From Deroplatys truncata (lineage: Eukaryota > Arthropoda > Insecta > Mantodea > Mantidae), in the NCBI GenBank assembly GCA_030765065.1, contig CM060985.1, positions 177,198,096-177,262,095 on the forward strand: DNA of 64,000 nt. Reading direction: 5' to 3'. This document shows positions 32,463 through 43,320 of this stretch, one piece after another. Under the pieces are notes generated by a model. That model was not told the DNA's origin and did no database searches. It was given only the letters and a program-made list of their open reading frames with translations. Positions within the stretch are counted from its first letter, which is position 1. The number at the start of each line of letters is the position of its first letter. The translations under genes were made by a program, and so were the position numbers.

Positions 32463-32642
32463 GTTCAGTCCAACAGAAACACTCGCGGGTAATACGTCGT
32501 TCAGTCCAACAGAATCATACACAGGTTATACGTCGCTCAGTTCAACAGAAGTATTCGCAGGTTATACGTGGCACAGTTTAAGAGAATCATTCACGCGTTA
32601 TACGTCGCGCAATTCTACAGAATCTCTCGCGTCGTAAAGTTA
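32463..32642 (+). repeat. five 36-bp tandem repeats inside the LTR-like element
   Basis: Units start at 32463, 32499, 32535, 32571 and 32607. The consensus begins GTTCAGTCCAACAGAATCAT and ends GGTTATACGTC. The units diverge progressively from first to last. The sister LTR at 45.9 kb has only about two to three degenerate units. Confidence 0.85.
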
Positions 32643-33066
32643 GTTATAAATATGAAATACGCGAATTAATAATGTGCAGTAAATAAGTGAGTATAGTAAC
32701 ATTAGAAAATATAACAGTTTCAGTCGGGCGTGTATCAAGAGTAAATATGTGAAATTAATAAAAGTGACGGCAATAAAAGTGTAAAAACTTTTATTTTATC
32801 AGTGTTATCTTTTAGTAACAAATCCTTTCTGTTTACACCCTGTTTAAGAGATTTGCTCGACTGAGCAGTAATAATAGCTAGCCGGAGGACAAAGAACCCA
32901 AAATTCGAACTAGTAATACAATAACAGGCGCTCAGAAAAAAGATAACACGAACTAGACCGCGACAATTCAGGGGCTTAAAACATGTATTTACAGTGATAT
33001 CTTAGCATCAAATTTTTAGATGGAATGCAATACCTTCACTACCTACTATGTAAGCATTAGAGAAAC

Positions 33067-34747
33067 TAGAAATAGCAAGACTACCTTTCGGCCACATACA
33101 TTCAATGTTGAATGCAAAATCAATTGGGCGCGCTCACTAAGAGGCCTTAGTTCTATAAGGTTTCCAGTCCAACGGTTGAATCATATTGTTTGGTCCTTGC
33201 GTGTCAGAATTGATAGGTTTGCCATAACTCAATAAATAAAAGCTTTAAACGGAATCCAACACATCTCACCCTTTCTATATAATTCTTTCCGCGCATGAAT
33301 ATACCAGATGAGTCAGCTGCCCCTAGGTATTCGTATCTATGCAACCCGCAGTTTATAGTCTAATGTGAAAGCGTTGACCCTTTTAGAAAACAAACTGTTA
33401 TTGTAGTTGTGCACTTCTATTCTGTACTATACGCAACTAGTAATAATGATTGAAGGTGTGAATGAGAACTAAGCAGCAGTGAAAGACTTAAAAGTGACGG
33501 CCTTTCATGGATATAATGCTTGCAAGGAGATAGAGGAACGTTTTCCCGAACAGCGGCATAAACTACGTGTGTTCTGGCCGAGTGGTTTACCTGCCGGAAT
33601 GCGGTGAAGCAAAGGTTAGCTTCGGAGGTTCGAACCTGATACGAACATAAGATTGTCTTCTATCTTTTGTTTATTTATTATTTATTTTCTGTATTTTAGT
33701 GTAATAATTTATTTATTTTTGTTACTGGCTCTCCTGTGAGCTAAAGACATAGGAATTACAATGAGATAATTGTTTATCATGTTTACCCTAATAATGTGTA
33801 CTGTATCCGGTGTTGTAAACCGTGTTACGCAGTTAGCTTTCATTCTCTTGGGCGCATATTGACGATATTAAATATAAGTTTTGTTTCGTATTTAAACTTT
33901 ATGTTTCACATATTCTATTGACAAAGAAGTTGTAAGTGTGCTAAGTTCACGGGTAAACAGAATAACAAATTGTTAAGGAGCGTGGATTTCATCAAGGAAG
34001 TAAAGGTTCAAAATGACGACCCTCTTCATCAATGCACATTTTTGTACGTTGCCGGAAAGACCTCCTTGCCTGCTGTAACATGGGCGGTGTAATCTGCCTG
34101 CATTCTTCACGTATGAGTGTGCCCGTATATGATTTGGGTTTTGCGGTTCTTCTTCTTTGCGGTGGTAAACATAATGATTATTGTATTTTTACACACTTAT
34201 AATGTTATCAAAAATGTTATTAATATCATAATATCAAATTTTACGCACAAAGAGATAAAACAAAAGGTAATAAAAAGTTTGAAATTCACCAGATGGTTCA
34301 AATAACCGGAATTAAAGTGGCACAGTGTTAAAGCACTCATGAAAATATCATTTGGTCAATACTACCTTGCTATATGATGTATGCTAAAGAATAAAAGCTT
34401 GTAAAATTGGTTAAAATAGATACTGCAGCTCTCAGTGTCAGGGTAGGACTTTTTTGCATCGACATACATAGTGATTGCATTATGTCCCGTAAAAGACTCA
34501 TGCACCGACTTATGTATCCCTCCTCTATAAAGTGTTACGCAAATCTGCCATTAGAAGGCATACAACAAAGGCCTTAGTTACATATGTCGCTTAACACATT
34601 GCATAAATTAAAAAATAAATAGGCGCAGCTGACCCTCCTGGTAGATTTCTTAAAGGTATGTTTCAGGAAACCGATGTTCGTCTTACCCTAGCATATTGTT
34701 AAGGTTTAAAATAATATTAAAACACATTTAATAAAGCTATTACTAAA
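33067..34747. other. no recognisable gene
   Basis: About 1.7 kb of AT-rich sequence. The only structured item is the tRNA-like segment at 33570-33647. Short open frames (33020-33235, 34117-34305) have no signature. Confidence 0.5.
33570..33647 (+). repeat. tRNA(Ser/Leu)-like sequence, probably a SINE head or tRNA pseudogene
   Basis: TGGCCGAGTGGTTTACCTGC is a good A-box of the Ser/Leu type and GGAGGTTCGAACCTGATACG a good B-box/T-arm. The outer ends TGTTC and GAACA can pair over 5 bp. The anticodon region (GGAATGCGGTGAAGC) does not form a clean stem with a usual anticodon, so a functional tRNA is unlikely. Confidence 0.5.
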
Positions 34748-35572
34748 ATATTATGTATTATACTCACATAAGTTTCTCTACTCTTGTACAAACTATTTTT
34801 ACAAACGCTTATTCTCCAAATTCTTCATGTTAATCGAGATGTTAATTTTATTGCTAATTTTCTTGTAGATGCAAGCGAAATTGCTAGGCTTTAAGCAATA
34901 GTCAAATATTTTATGCGCTGGTTATTATGTGGAATATTCCATTCTCTTTGTATTACCAGGACAAAACAAATAAATAACGAATTCCCATTTGAGAAAAAGT
35001 ATAAGTATTGGAAAATTTAAGGGAATAACAAGCAATATCTCGAAAATGGTTCACTCAACAAACAAAATGTATTTGAGATAAATTGTGTATTTTAACGCGA
35101 TCTACTTTTTGTCCAGTAAAATTTTGTCTATTTCTTATGGTTTACCAGTTATGCAAAACTCGTTCACAATGAAGAATACTTTTGGAGATATTCCCAAAGA
35201 ATTCGAGATATACATTTCATTTGTTATGAAAATATCTTAAACATGTAATATTTTATTAAAAATCGTTAGAGCCATTTCTGAGAAAACTAAATTTTCGAAA
35301 AGGGTAATCTGGGGTGATGGGAGTTTCTTGAAAAGCTTTGTGTCGCATCTCTGGAAGATACTGAACCTACATACCAAGTTTATCCGACTGTTCGTTTCTG
35401 AGTTATGTTGTTCACAGACAGACACACACAGACACAAACACGGACATGTTTCTAAAAATGCTTTTTTTGGATTCAGAGGTTCTCAAAACATATATTTCTG
35501 GTGAAATCTCGGTATCGAAATTTTGTATGGAATACAATACTTCCCCTACTTACTATTCGTAGTAGAGGAAGT
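34748..35572 (-). mobile_element. ACTTTC element, type A, full length
   Basis: TATTATGTATTATACTCACA at the left (degraded 3' hairpin), AGTTTCTCTACTCTTGTAC, GCTGGTTATTATGTGGAATA and the (AC)/CAGAC tract near 35415-35440, ending TCGTAGTAGAGGAAGT followed by AAAAA. Confidence 0.8.
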
Positions 35573-37649
35573 AAAAATGGTTAGCTAGCATCTTGTTAAC
35601 GTCAAAGACAAGTGCGAACAACTTTCGAGGAGGCGGTGAGGGAGCTACACTGTTTCTGAACACATTTGAATGCATTTCTATCCAGACATCGCAGCGTGTT
35701 CTGTTACAGTGTCAGATTAACTACACTTGAATAGGCCCAGGAAATGACATTGCTGGGAACAAGTGCACCTACCGCCTTTCGTTACTGCACTAGATGTATT
35801 ATCACTGCTTTTATAATTCAAATAATAAAGATGGTCTATCACGGTAGTATTTCAATAATTGTCTCATTTAATATAAATTGAAGTAGTAGGTTGTATTTAA
35901 TGTCCTGGCCATGCTGACATCGTATTTTTGCGTTGTTTACTGGAACGAAGTAACGGTCGTGCTGATGCAGTATTCTTTATGTTGCATTCGTAGCCGAGTC
36001 TGTAGCAAGTCAGAACAGTGACAGACCTGATATCAGCCTTCTGATTCCAAGCTATTGTTCATGTTCTCCCGTCTAACATGTAAGATTTATTAATAAAAAT
36101 ATTTCAAAATTTTTGCATCCATTCTTGAATTAGTATATTTCGTTTTAAGGGGACAAGTTACTCTGAAATGGTAAAAAAATCACATTTTTGTTTTAGACAC
36201 TAATAAAATCTCTATTATTTCCAGTTTCAGAAAATATATACTTTTGAGGGATTAAGAGGTTTTATGACATTTAAATACAATTTAAATGCCGGTCTTCATT
36301 CCTTTAAATCTATCATACAACGCCTCTTTTTAGAACATTTTTGTATCTTTCAACAACGCACGAATATATCATGTCCGGCGATCAATTCAGCAATTAACAA
36401 AAGAGGTCAGAACCAAGAGGAGGCAATTAGAAACGCTGAAGCAATCCAGGAATGAAGGTGCAGATGGTTATGATCCTGGAATGTACTGAAGTGTGTCAGA
36501 ATTTTATTGTTCAAACTTTAAATTCAGTTTTCTCAAAACAACACTTTTGGATGCTTATGTACCTTTTTCGTAGAAAGTATGAAAGGTAGAGAGCTTTCAG
36601 TACATTTATACAACACATAACTAAACTTTCTTAACCACAATCATAATTTTATTATGTGTAATAGAAATATTAAGAAAACCGTGGCACATTTTACACATTT
36701 TTACTTTTTAACTTTGCAAACAATTTTTTTTTAAAAATTCTAGTGAAGTGATATACATAACTAAATAACTGAGGTTCAGAAACTGGCTGATTATACTAAA
36801 ACAAGCATGCAAAAGTGTGATTCTGTATTACAAGTAGTATCAAAGAAAAAGGCACATGAATTCACAGGTTTTAAGAGTAAATTTTATTATTTTTTTGTGA
36901 ACGAAATAATTTTTATGGACCCGGCTACATAAGCTATCAATTCAAGCAACTACTTGAAATAATTGTCCCGATTTATAGAATAATTCATAAGAATTTCAGG
37001 AGAAAAAAAACATTCAGAACAGTTAAGAGCATTGGTACTTTAACGCACTTAAGGTGTAATTTCCCATCTGTTCAGACTACTTAGTCACCTTAACAACTAC
37101 AGGGATATATTTCTTGAAGATTCAGTGTTGGTGCAGTTAAAGATAACAAATGGTTAATATGACATTGTGAGTTAAGAATGAAAGCTTCTTTAAATTGTGA
37201 AAGTAAACAGCTGAAAAGCTGTTGAGTAGGAAGCTCCACCATGGGTTCATAGAACGTTAAGCGCGGAGTGATATTACACGCATTGCTTATATCACTGCTG
37301 TGTGTGTGGAGTAAAAGCCAGTTCGAAACAAAGAGTAGCATACAGCGAGCAGTAGAGGCACATCGCCATAAACACGAACCAGTACAGTGGCGGATACGAT
37401 TGCGCAGTACCAAGTGTGCAGCGACAGTATTTATTGAAGTTCGTGTAATAATCATGACAGATATACCAGAACACAGTAGTGAAAGATTATCAACTCCCAT
37501 ATTTTCCAAAGTTGTCTTAGAGTATGTCATTGAATTACCGGTATGAATAACTATGTGTACATATCGAAAGAAGTAATTCAATAATCATATACCTATTTCA
37601 ATATACTCCATCTAACGTCTACATACATGCAACCCCATTTTCAACGTAC
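35573..37649. other. no recognisable feature over about 2 kb
   Basis: The longest stretch without identifiable repeats. Open frames near 37090-37581 (minus, 163 codons) and 37268-37546 (plus, 92 codons) overlap on opposite strands, lack recognisable domains and have no intron or promoter context that I can defend. Confidence 0.45.
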
Positions 37650-38790
37650 ACTACGTGATCAAAAGTACCCGGACACCTGGTTGAAAATAACGTACAGGTT
37701 CGTGGTGCCCTCCATCGGTAATGCTGGAAGTCAATATGGTGTTGGCCCACCCTTAGCCTTGATGGTAGCGTTCACTCTCGCAGGCATACTTTAAATCAGG
37801 TGCTGGAAGGTTTCTTGGGGAATGGCAGCCCATTCTTCACGGAGTGCGGAACTGAGGAGAGGTATCGATGTAGGTCGGTGAGGCCTGGCACGACGTCGGC
37901 GTTCCACAACATCCCAAAGGTGTTCTATAGGATTCAAGTTAGGACTCTGTGCAGGCCAGTCCATTACAGGGATGTTATTGTCTTGTAACCACTCCGCCAC
38001 AGCCCGTGCAGTATGAACAGGTGCTCGATCGTGTTGAAAGATGCAATCGCCATCCCCGAATTGTACTTCAACAGTGGGAAGGAAAAATGTGCTTAAAATA
38101 TCAAGGTAGGTATGCGCTGTGATCGTGCCACGCAAAACAAGCGGTGCAAGCCCCCTCCAGGAAAAACACGGCCACAGCATAACACCACCACCTCCGAATT
38201 TCACTGTTGGCACTACATACGCTGGCAGATGACGTTCACCGGGCATTCGCCATACCCACACCCTGCCATCGGATCGACACATTGTGTACCGTGATGCGTC
38301 ACTCCACACAACGTTTTGCCACTGCTCAATCGTGCAATGTTGACGCTCATTACACCCAGCGAGGCGTCGTTTGGCATTTTCCTGCGTGATGTGTGGCTTA
38401 TGAGCAGCCGCTCGACCATGGAATCCAAGGTTTCTCACCTCACGCCTAACTGTCATAGTACTTGTAGTGGATCCTGATGCAGTTTGGAATTGCTGTGTGA
38501 TGGTCTGGACAGAAGCCTGCCTATTACTGTTTACGACCCTCTTCAAATATCGGCGGTCTCTGTCAGTCAAAAGACGAGGTCGGCCTGTACGCTTTTGTGC
38601 TGTACATGCCCCTTCACGTTTCCAGTTCGCTATCACATCAGAAACAGTGAACCTAGGGATGTTTAGGAGTGTGGAAATCTCGCGTACAGACTTCTGACAC
38701 AAGTGACACCCAATCACCTGACCACGTTCGAAGTCCGTGAGTTCCACGGAGATTCCCACGATGTCTAATGACTACTGAGGTCGCGGATAA
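37650..38790 (-). mobile_element. Tc1 element, 3' TIR present
   Basis: The left end CACTACGTGATCAAAAGTAC follows TA (37648-37649) and is the inverse of the right TIR of the copy at 10532, so this is the element's 3' end. No matching 5' TIR is visible beyond the start codon at 38759, within about 150 bp, so the upstream end is lost or strongly diverged; the right limit is approximate. Confidence 0.8.
37731..38759 (-). pseudogene. Tc1 transposase (DD34E), almost intact
   Basis: Open from ATG 38759 for 322 codons. Residues 1-110 hold two helix-turn-helix parts (FERGQVIGCHLCQKSVREI; RTGRPRLLTDRDRRYLKRVV). The catalytic domain follows: NVVWSDASRYTM (first Asp about residue 166, but Glu of the usual SDES is Ala), KFGGGGVMLWPCFSW, GDGDCIFQHDRAPVHTA (second Asp) and QSPNLNPIEHLWDVV (Glu), with 34 residues between Asp and Glu as in Tc1. 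A TAA replaces the GAA that follows HLI in the 10 kb copy and truncates the last 23 residues; the frame continues to VNATIKAKGGPTPY and TGA at 37731. By family it cuts and pastes DNA at TA sites. One stop and a few substitutions are the only defects seen, so it is the youngest transposase gene here, though the missing 5' TIR argues it is immobile. Confidence 0.9.
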
Positions 38791-38983
38791 TGAGCACCAG
38801 GCACTAGGTAGCAGCAGCAGTATATTGACATTGCAGTCATTGCAATTAGAAATAATTGCCTCACAAAGTAAATATTGACTGAAGGACAGCTTTCAAAATA
38901 AAAAATATTTTTTACTCTATAGAAATTTTTCCCATATAAAGTTCCCTCGGGTGCACAACGTTTATGCCGGGATGCTGAGATTT

Positions 38984-39664
38984 TTAAGTTATACCTACGT
39001 ACATGAACGCATAGTGACCTGTATTAAGTAAAGTATTATCCTGGTTTGAGGGCCGTTGTCTATTGGGCTCCTTCTTCCTAGACGTTTTGAAGTGTTCTGG
39101 CAGAAGTTTAGACAGCGACTGTGCTCGGCGCTTTGGGGGGCAGGAATATAAGGTTTGAGGAAAACCGAGATGTATAAAGGTATCTGGGAAGGAAAAAGGA
39201 AGAGCAGGAGAAGGTATCTTGTTTTGTTGTGGCACTATTTAATGGGGCATTACTGGTGGCACAGTGGCTGGTACCGCCGAGGCAAACCCTGTAAGTGTGG
39301 GTGATTAATAAGGTGTGCTGGATTCCTCGGCAGTGGTAGTTAGGTAACTGCCAAGGCCGAAGTCCTTACAGGAACCTATGAACGATGGTGTCGTAAGCTG
39401 TTGTTGAGGCTCCGTAAGGCGCGCTAGTCTTGGGTGTTATGTAGATAGGGAATTCTGAAGCGTATTGTCTTGTGTGCCGATGTGGCGTCTCTCTTGGTGG
39501 TGACGGTAGTTAAGACTGGAGAGTCCGAATCACTCTGTTCGCATGGTCTGAAATCCTCTCACGAAGGTAATGTTTCCCGGTTGAAAGGTGGTGGGGTAGG
39601 TCTGGTCCATTTTCTTGATGGTGTTCTCGTACTGTTTTTCAATGGTAGCTGTGATGGGGATGAA
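38984..39664 (-). other. possible downstream part of the retroelement ORF, unresolved
   Basis: Minus-strand frames downstream of 39665 (for example 38984-39235) are moderately GC-rich and proline/lysine-rich but show no domain. They may continue the broken gene at 39665-40468. Confidence 0.25.
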
Positions 39665-40468
39665 CTATGTGCTGAACTGCTCTTCCAGAGCGGCAAGACG
39701 GCTGGTTAAATTCAGCAACTCAGCGCGTACGTCTTGAATTGCTTCAAGTATGCTGTTGTTGCTGGCTGTGTTCTGTTCAAGCAGGTTATTAGTGTTGCCC
39801 ATCTGATGTTCTGGTGAGAGGTGGTAATCTGCGTTGGTGGTGTGTTGTTCAGCGGTGCGGTCATTCGGCGATGTTCTACGTGGGTAGAGTGGGCAGAAGT
39901 CCTGACTGGTGTAGTGCCCCTTGTACCCACATGAGGTGCAGAAGCGGCGGCGTTGGGTCAAGTCAGCGTTGAGTATCCCGTTACCGCAGTACTGGCTACG
40001 GGTGCGGCGTCACATGAGTCGGCTGTGTGCCAATACAGGCACTGCGGCTTCCTCAAGCGGCAGGTTTTGCCCTAATAAGGGCAGCCCCTTGCCCAAGGTA
40101 ACCTAGTACTTCTCTCCTCCAGGAATTCCAGTCTGATCAGCGGTGTTGAACCTCGATCGTTCTTCCTCCTCCGGGCAACGGTGGAGAAACATTGCGGCAA
40201 ACGGCTCGGCGGTATGTGGTTGGTTGAGCTATTTGACGATGTGCGCTGATCGTTTTGGCTGACGGCCGCAAATTGGCGGGAGGGTATTCTTCGGCTGCGC
40301 TGGTGTTTTCCTTTCCCTCTTGGCAAGGAAGCTTCTTCTTTCCCGTATTGACTGCTTGAGAGCTCGAAGCGAAAGCCTCTGGACGGTAGTATTTGTACCA
40401 GCGGGTGGTGGGGAGGTCTGCGGTGATTGGTTTGGGTTGGCGGTGCGTTGGACTTGGGTAGATGGCAT
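39665..40468 (-). pseudogene. retroelement ORF1/Gag-like protein with zinc knuckle and coiled coil, broken
   Basis: From ATG 40468 the N-terminus is Pro/Thr/Gln-rich then basic (LKQSIRERRSFLAKRERKT), consistent with an RNA-binding N-domain. After frame breaks, a second block from about 39961 has RRFCTSCGYKGHYTSQDFC, a CCHC-like zinc knuckle with atypical spacing (C-x2-C-x4-H-x6-C). A Ser/Asn/Gln-rich linker follows, then IQDVRAELLNLTSRLAALEE, a heptad-type coiled coil, with stop at 39665. Zinc knuckle plus coiled coil suggests the nucleic-acid chaperone of a LINE or LTR element. No reverse transcriptase lies nearby, so assignment is tentative. Confidence 0.4.
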
Positions 40469-41514
40469 CTAATTAGTTCGGGTGAAATGTGTTCTGGTCT
40501 GTACTTGAAAAACGTTCATCGCTTGCGTCCTGGATTCCTAGTGTTAGCCAGACTACGAAACTATGGAGTTCGAGAGGGTGTCGAACTTTGGCAGGTCAGT
40601 GACTCAAAGTAATCGAGTGTTTGACATGCATGCGTAGAAGAATTTGAGAGTAAGAGGCAGCCAATTTTCAACATTCCAAAAGAAAAATGTGGCACTGCTG
40701 CTTAGAAGTTTCTGAACCCCATTTATGAAATTGAGTGCCCGTGCAGTTATGTATTTCCTGGTTCTATTGGTACATTAAAATAAAAGTTTATTATAATATT
40801 TTACTCTGGATATTGGCCGTATAAAAGTGTTGTTTTTCCTACTGTGATTGATTAGAATTTGTAGTCACTTGAAAGTAATATCCAGTGACATTATGCACCT
40901 CAGGAACTGTACCTCACTATTCAGCTGAAGCTTTTCAGGTGTCCCTTTCATTCCATGCTTACTGCACAGATATCGGCGTGCAGTGAGCGAGAAATTTCGC
41001 TCGCGAGTATGAGATCACAGAGCAAGTCATCAGCCTGCCACTGGCTTGTATTAGGGTCCATTCTCGGTCCGGAAGGATTATACAGGGTCTTCGGTATAAA
41101 ACTTGACCGCTCGCACGGAGTTTTGCGTCTGGTAGCACGACATGCTACAGCCGGCCTTACCAGCACTATCTTCTCTTCTTAAATCTGTACTGCTATAAAC
41201 CTGTAATAAAGTATGACAAAATTAACCCTTACCTCATACTCCAACTTGTGCTAACCTCCATAGTGATTTTCTTGGGAACCGTTCAAAACTATTACCAATT
41301 TCGTCTGATGTTTCTTCTCTTAACATTATACGTCTCGCATGTGTTTCTTGCTTTGCACTAAACCAGTGCTCTCAAATTTATTCACAAGGTCATAAATTGC
41401 AGTTGTGGAAGGAGGCAATTGTATAGGAAACTCCGGGTAGAATTCTTCACAAACGTGACGAGCCCATTCCTGTTTAAAATAATAGTTACGTTCAAATATA
41501 CTCTGACGCAGCAG
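40469..41514. other. no recognisable feature
   Basis: About 1 kb of mixed composition. Two fully opposed open frames at 40948-41182 are not supported by any motif. Confidence 0.45.
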
Positions 41515-42115
41515 TTAAGGCCAAGGTTACTGGGTGGTCGGCGCCGGGCGGTAGTAGTAAATAGAATAACTGCAACTCACCAGTGTAAACATCAGGCGCG
41601 CTATCGGCAGATAACTAAAACCTTCTGGAATCTTCTTCTCCTCCTCTCCTTCTCCAAGAAGTGTGTCAAAATAGTTCCAGAACCTTGTAGAACGATTCCC
41701 TGAGCCTATATAAGCGAGCGCTCTCGCAGGAGTCATGCAGTTGAGTTGAGTGTGCGGTGAGGAGAGTTGTTGACACAGTCGGTGAGTTAGCGAGTGCGTC
41801 TCTGGTGGGACATCAAGAGCGATTCTGCTAGAGACTTGATGACGACTTGTGAAGTGCAACGAGTGTTACTACGGAGCGACGGGTTGTGGAGGCCTTTTGT
41901 TCGATTCCCCGTTAAGTGAACTTTTCGGCGTGCAGAGACTATGTCACAAAGGACGTGAAGGGACGGAGAATACAATTTGTTCACCTTAGTGAAGTTATAG
42001 TGTGAAGTAACTGAATTCCAGCGGAAGTTGAAGTTTTGTCAGTGGATAAAAACAAAATAATGACATAGAAATAGTGAAGAGTAACAATTAAAACTAAGAA
42101 TGGACAAAGTGTTAG
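41515..42115 (+). repeat. decayed LTR-retroelement segment, copy 1
   Basis: Shares blocks with 42955-43320 in the same order: TCGGCGCCGGGC, TTCTTCTCCTCCTCTCCTTC, GGAGCGACGGGTTGTG, TTGTTCACCTTAGTGAA and AGTGAAGAGTAACAATTAAA. It has a TATA-like CCTATATAAGCGAGCG at 41704-41719 and a similar fragment at 19.9 kb. A likely LTR plus leader region of an LTR retrotransposon, without proof of LTR ends. Confidence 0.5.
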
Positions 42116-42954
42116 GAGTGAGATTAAGAAGAAAGATCGAGAAAATGCTTAAGCATTTATTGGCCGGAATGAGGAGAGGGTAATTTCCAAAATGGAGACA
42201 CAAAATGGAACCTGGAATTGGAACAGAAATGAAGATTGAAATGGAAAAATTGAATTCCTATTTCTTTGGCAACATCAGCTCTCTAAGATCTGAGATAAAT
42301 ACAATGATGAAAGTCCTGAAAGACGACTTTGTAAAGGATTTATGTAAAAGATGACATTAATGCGGTGGAGTAACATCTAGGTCGGCAAGGAAAGCGGTTA
42401 AATGGGAAGACGGAAGAAAACAAAGAGGAAGTTGGTTGCCTCAATGGTTCAACGATGCGGCCGGAAGTTGACGGATAATACCGCAGCCCTACATTCTGTC
42501 GCGGTGTAACGTCCAGTTAGTTGGGACGTAGAGGCCTTGAGGAAGAAGTAACTTGGGAATCGAGACATGGGGACGATTCTTAAGGTTAAAGAATCTGACC
42601 TCGACTCACATGGGCGGATATTTCTCCCAGATGCCCGAGCTATGAGAGCTGCTAGACTCTCTGCTGATTGGGAATGGCGTGCAAAAGAGACTGTAGGAGT
42701 TCGTAGCCAGAAAGACTACGGTAAACAGTTGATGCTCCCGAAGAAAACGGTGAAGTCCGAGAAAACTCAAGCCAGCACTACCGGCGGGAACCCAGGTGCG
42801 AACAACACCTTGACGAATCTATGACACCCACTCTGTTGGTTGCATCTTCGAAGCGAAAGTTAGTGCCGGCCATGCGACATCCGTGCCATAGATCCTGGCC
42901 CCCTCCCCGTCGCGTATTCGGTGTCGGCCCCAAAGGGTGCTGGTGGTGACTCGT
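42116..42954 (+). pseudogene. remnant of a Gag-like region between the two repeats
   Basis: Broken frames just downstream of repeat copy 1 encode Glu/Lys/Met-rich helical stretches (KMEPGIGTEMKIEMEKLNSY, INTMMKVLKDDFVKDL), as seen in Gag N-termini of some LTR elements. A further open piece at 42567-42824 (MGTILKVKESDLDSHGRIFL and on) has no motif I recognise. Placement between direct repeats is the main argument for a retroelement interior. Most of the element, including all pol domains, is absent. Confidence 0.3.
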
Positions 42955-43320
42955 TGTAATCGCAGCGGCCGTGGCCCAAGGTTATCAGGAAATCGGCGCC
43001 GGGCAGTCGGAGCAAACAAAATAGTCATCTCTCGCATGGAAGCTTCTTCTCCCACCCCCAACCTCACCCCAGGAAGTGCGTGAAGTAGAACTATTTTCCA
43101 AGCGAAGTAGTGATGGCTGTTTTGCGGAGCGACGGGTTGTGAACATCTTGTGTTCGACTCCCGGTAAGTGAACCGTCTGGCATTAAGAGTTACGTCAAGA
43201 AGGCAGTGAAGGAACGGAGAAATGAACTAGTTCACCTTAGTGAAATGAATTTTATCACTAGATGAAAACAGTGAACAGTGACAGTTAAAAATGAAACTGG
43301 TCAAAGCCAGAATGCATTGT
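42955..43320 (+). repeat. decayed LTR-retroelement segment, copy 2
   Basis: A shorter, diverged direct repeat of 41515-42115: ATCGGCGCCGGGCAGTCGG, GGAGCGACGGGTTGTGAACA, TAGTTCACCTTAGTGAAAT and AGTGAACAGTGACAGTTAAA. A block of about 230 bp, including the TATA-like part, is missing. Confidence 0.5.

Larger units (their letters stand above)
32062..32964 (+). mobile_element. solo LTR-like insertion, copy 1 (903 bp)
   Basis: Flanked by AATTC at 32057-32061 and 32965-32969, with the interrupted ACTTTC host on both sides. It begins TGTGGAAGTATTTTATATCA and ends CTAGACCGCGAC(A). Promoter- and poly(A)-like elements are in a sensible order: CCAAT (32387), TATAAATT (32435), AATAAA (32757 and 32772). 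The second copy at 45521-46315 shares this arrangement. No internal coding region, so a solo LTR is the simplest reading; the superfamily is not clear. Confidence 0.65.
31699..33066 (-). mobile_element. ACTTTC element, type A, split by a solo LTR-like insertion
   Basis: The first block is 31699-32061 (CTATCTCTTACGGTTTACCA to GACTGCTTTTGAATTC). It resumes at 32965 (AATTCAGGGGCTTAAAACAT) and ends near 33066 (TAAGCATTAGAGAAACT). The 3' half is missing and the sequence is diverged. Confidence 0.75.

Noticed and set aside
32463..32642. CRISPR-like array of 36-bp units
   Set aside because: Units are head-to-tail with no unique spacers, in a eukaryotic LTR-like element; this is an ordinary tandem repeat.
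33570..33647. Functional tRNA gene
   Set aside because: A- and B-boxes are good but the anticodon stem-loop is not convincing; listed only as tRNA-like.
37090..37581. 163-codon minus frame overlapping a 92-codon plus frame
   Set aside because: Opposing open frames in unique DNA, Cys/His residues scattered without a domain pattern, and no splice or promoter context. A host exon cannot be excluded but is not supported.
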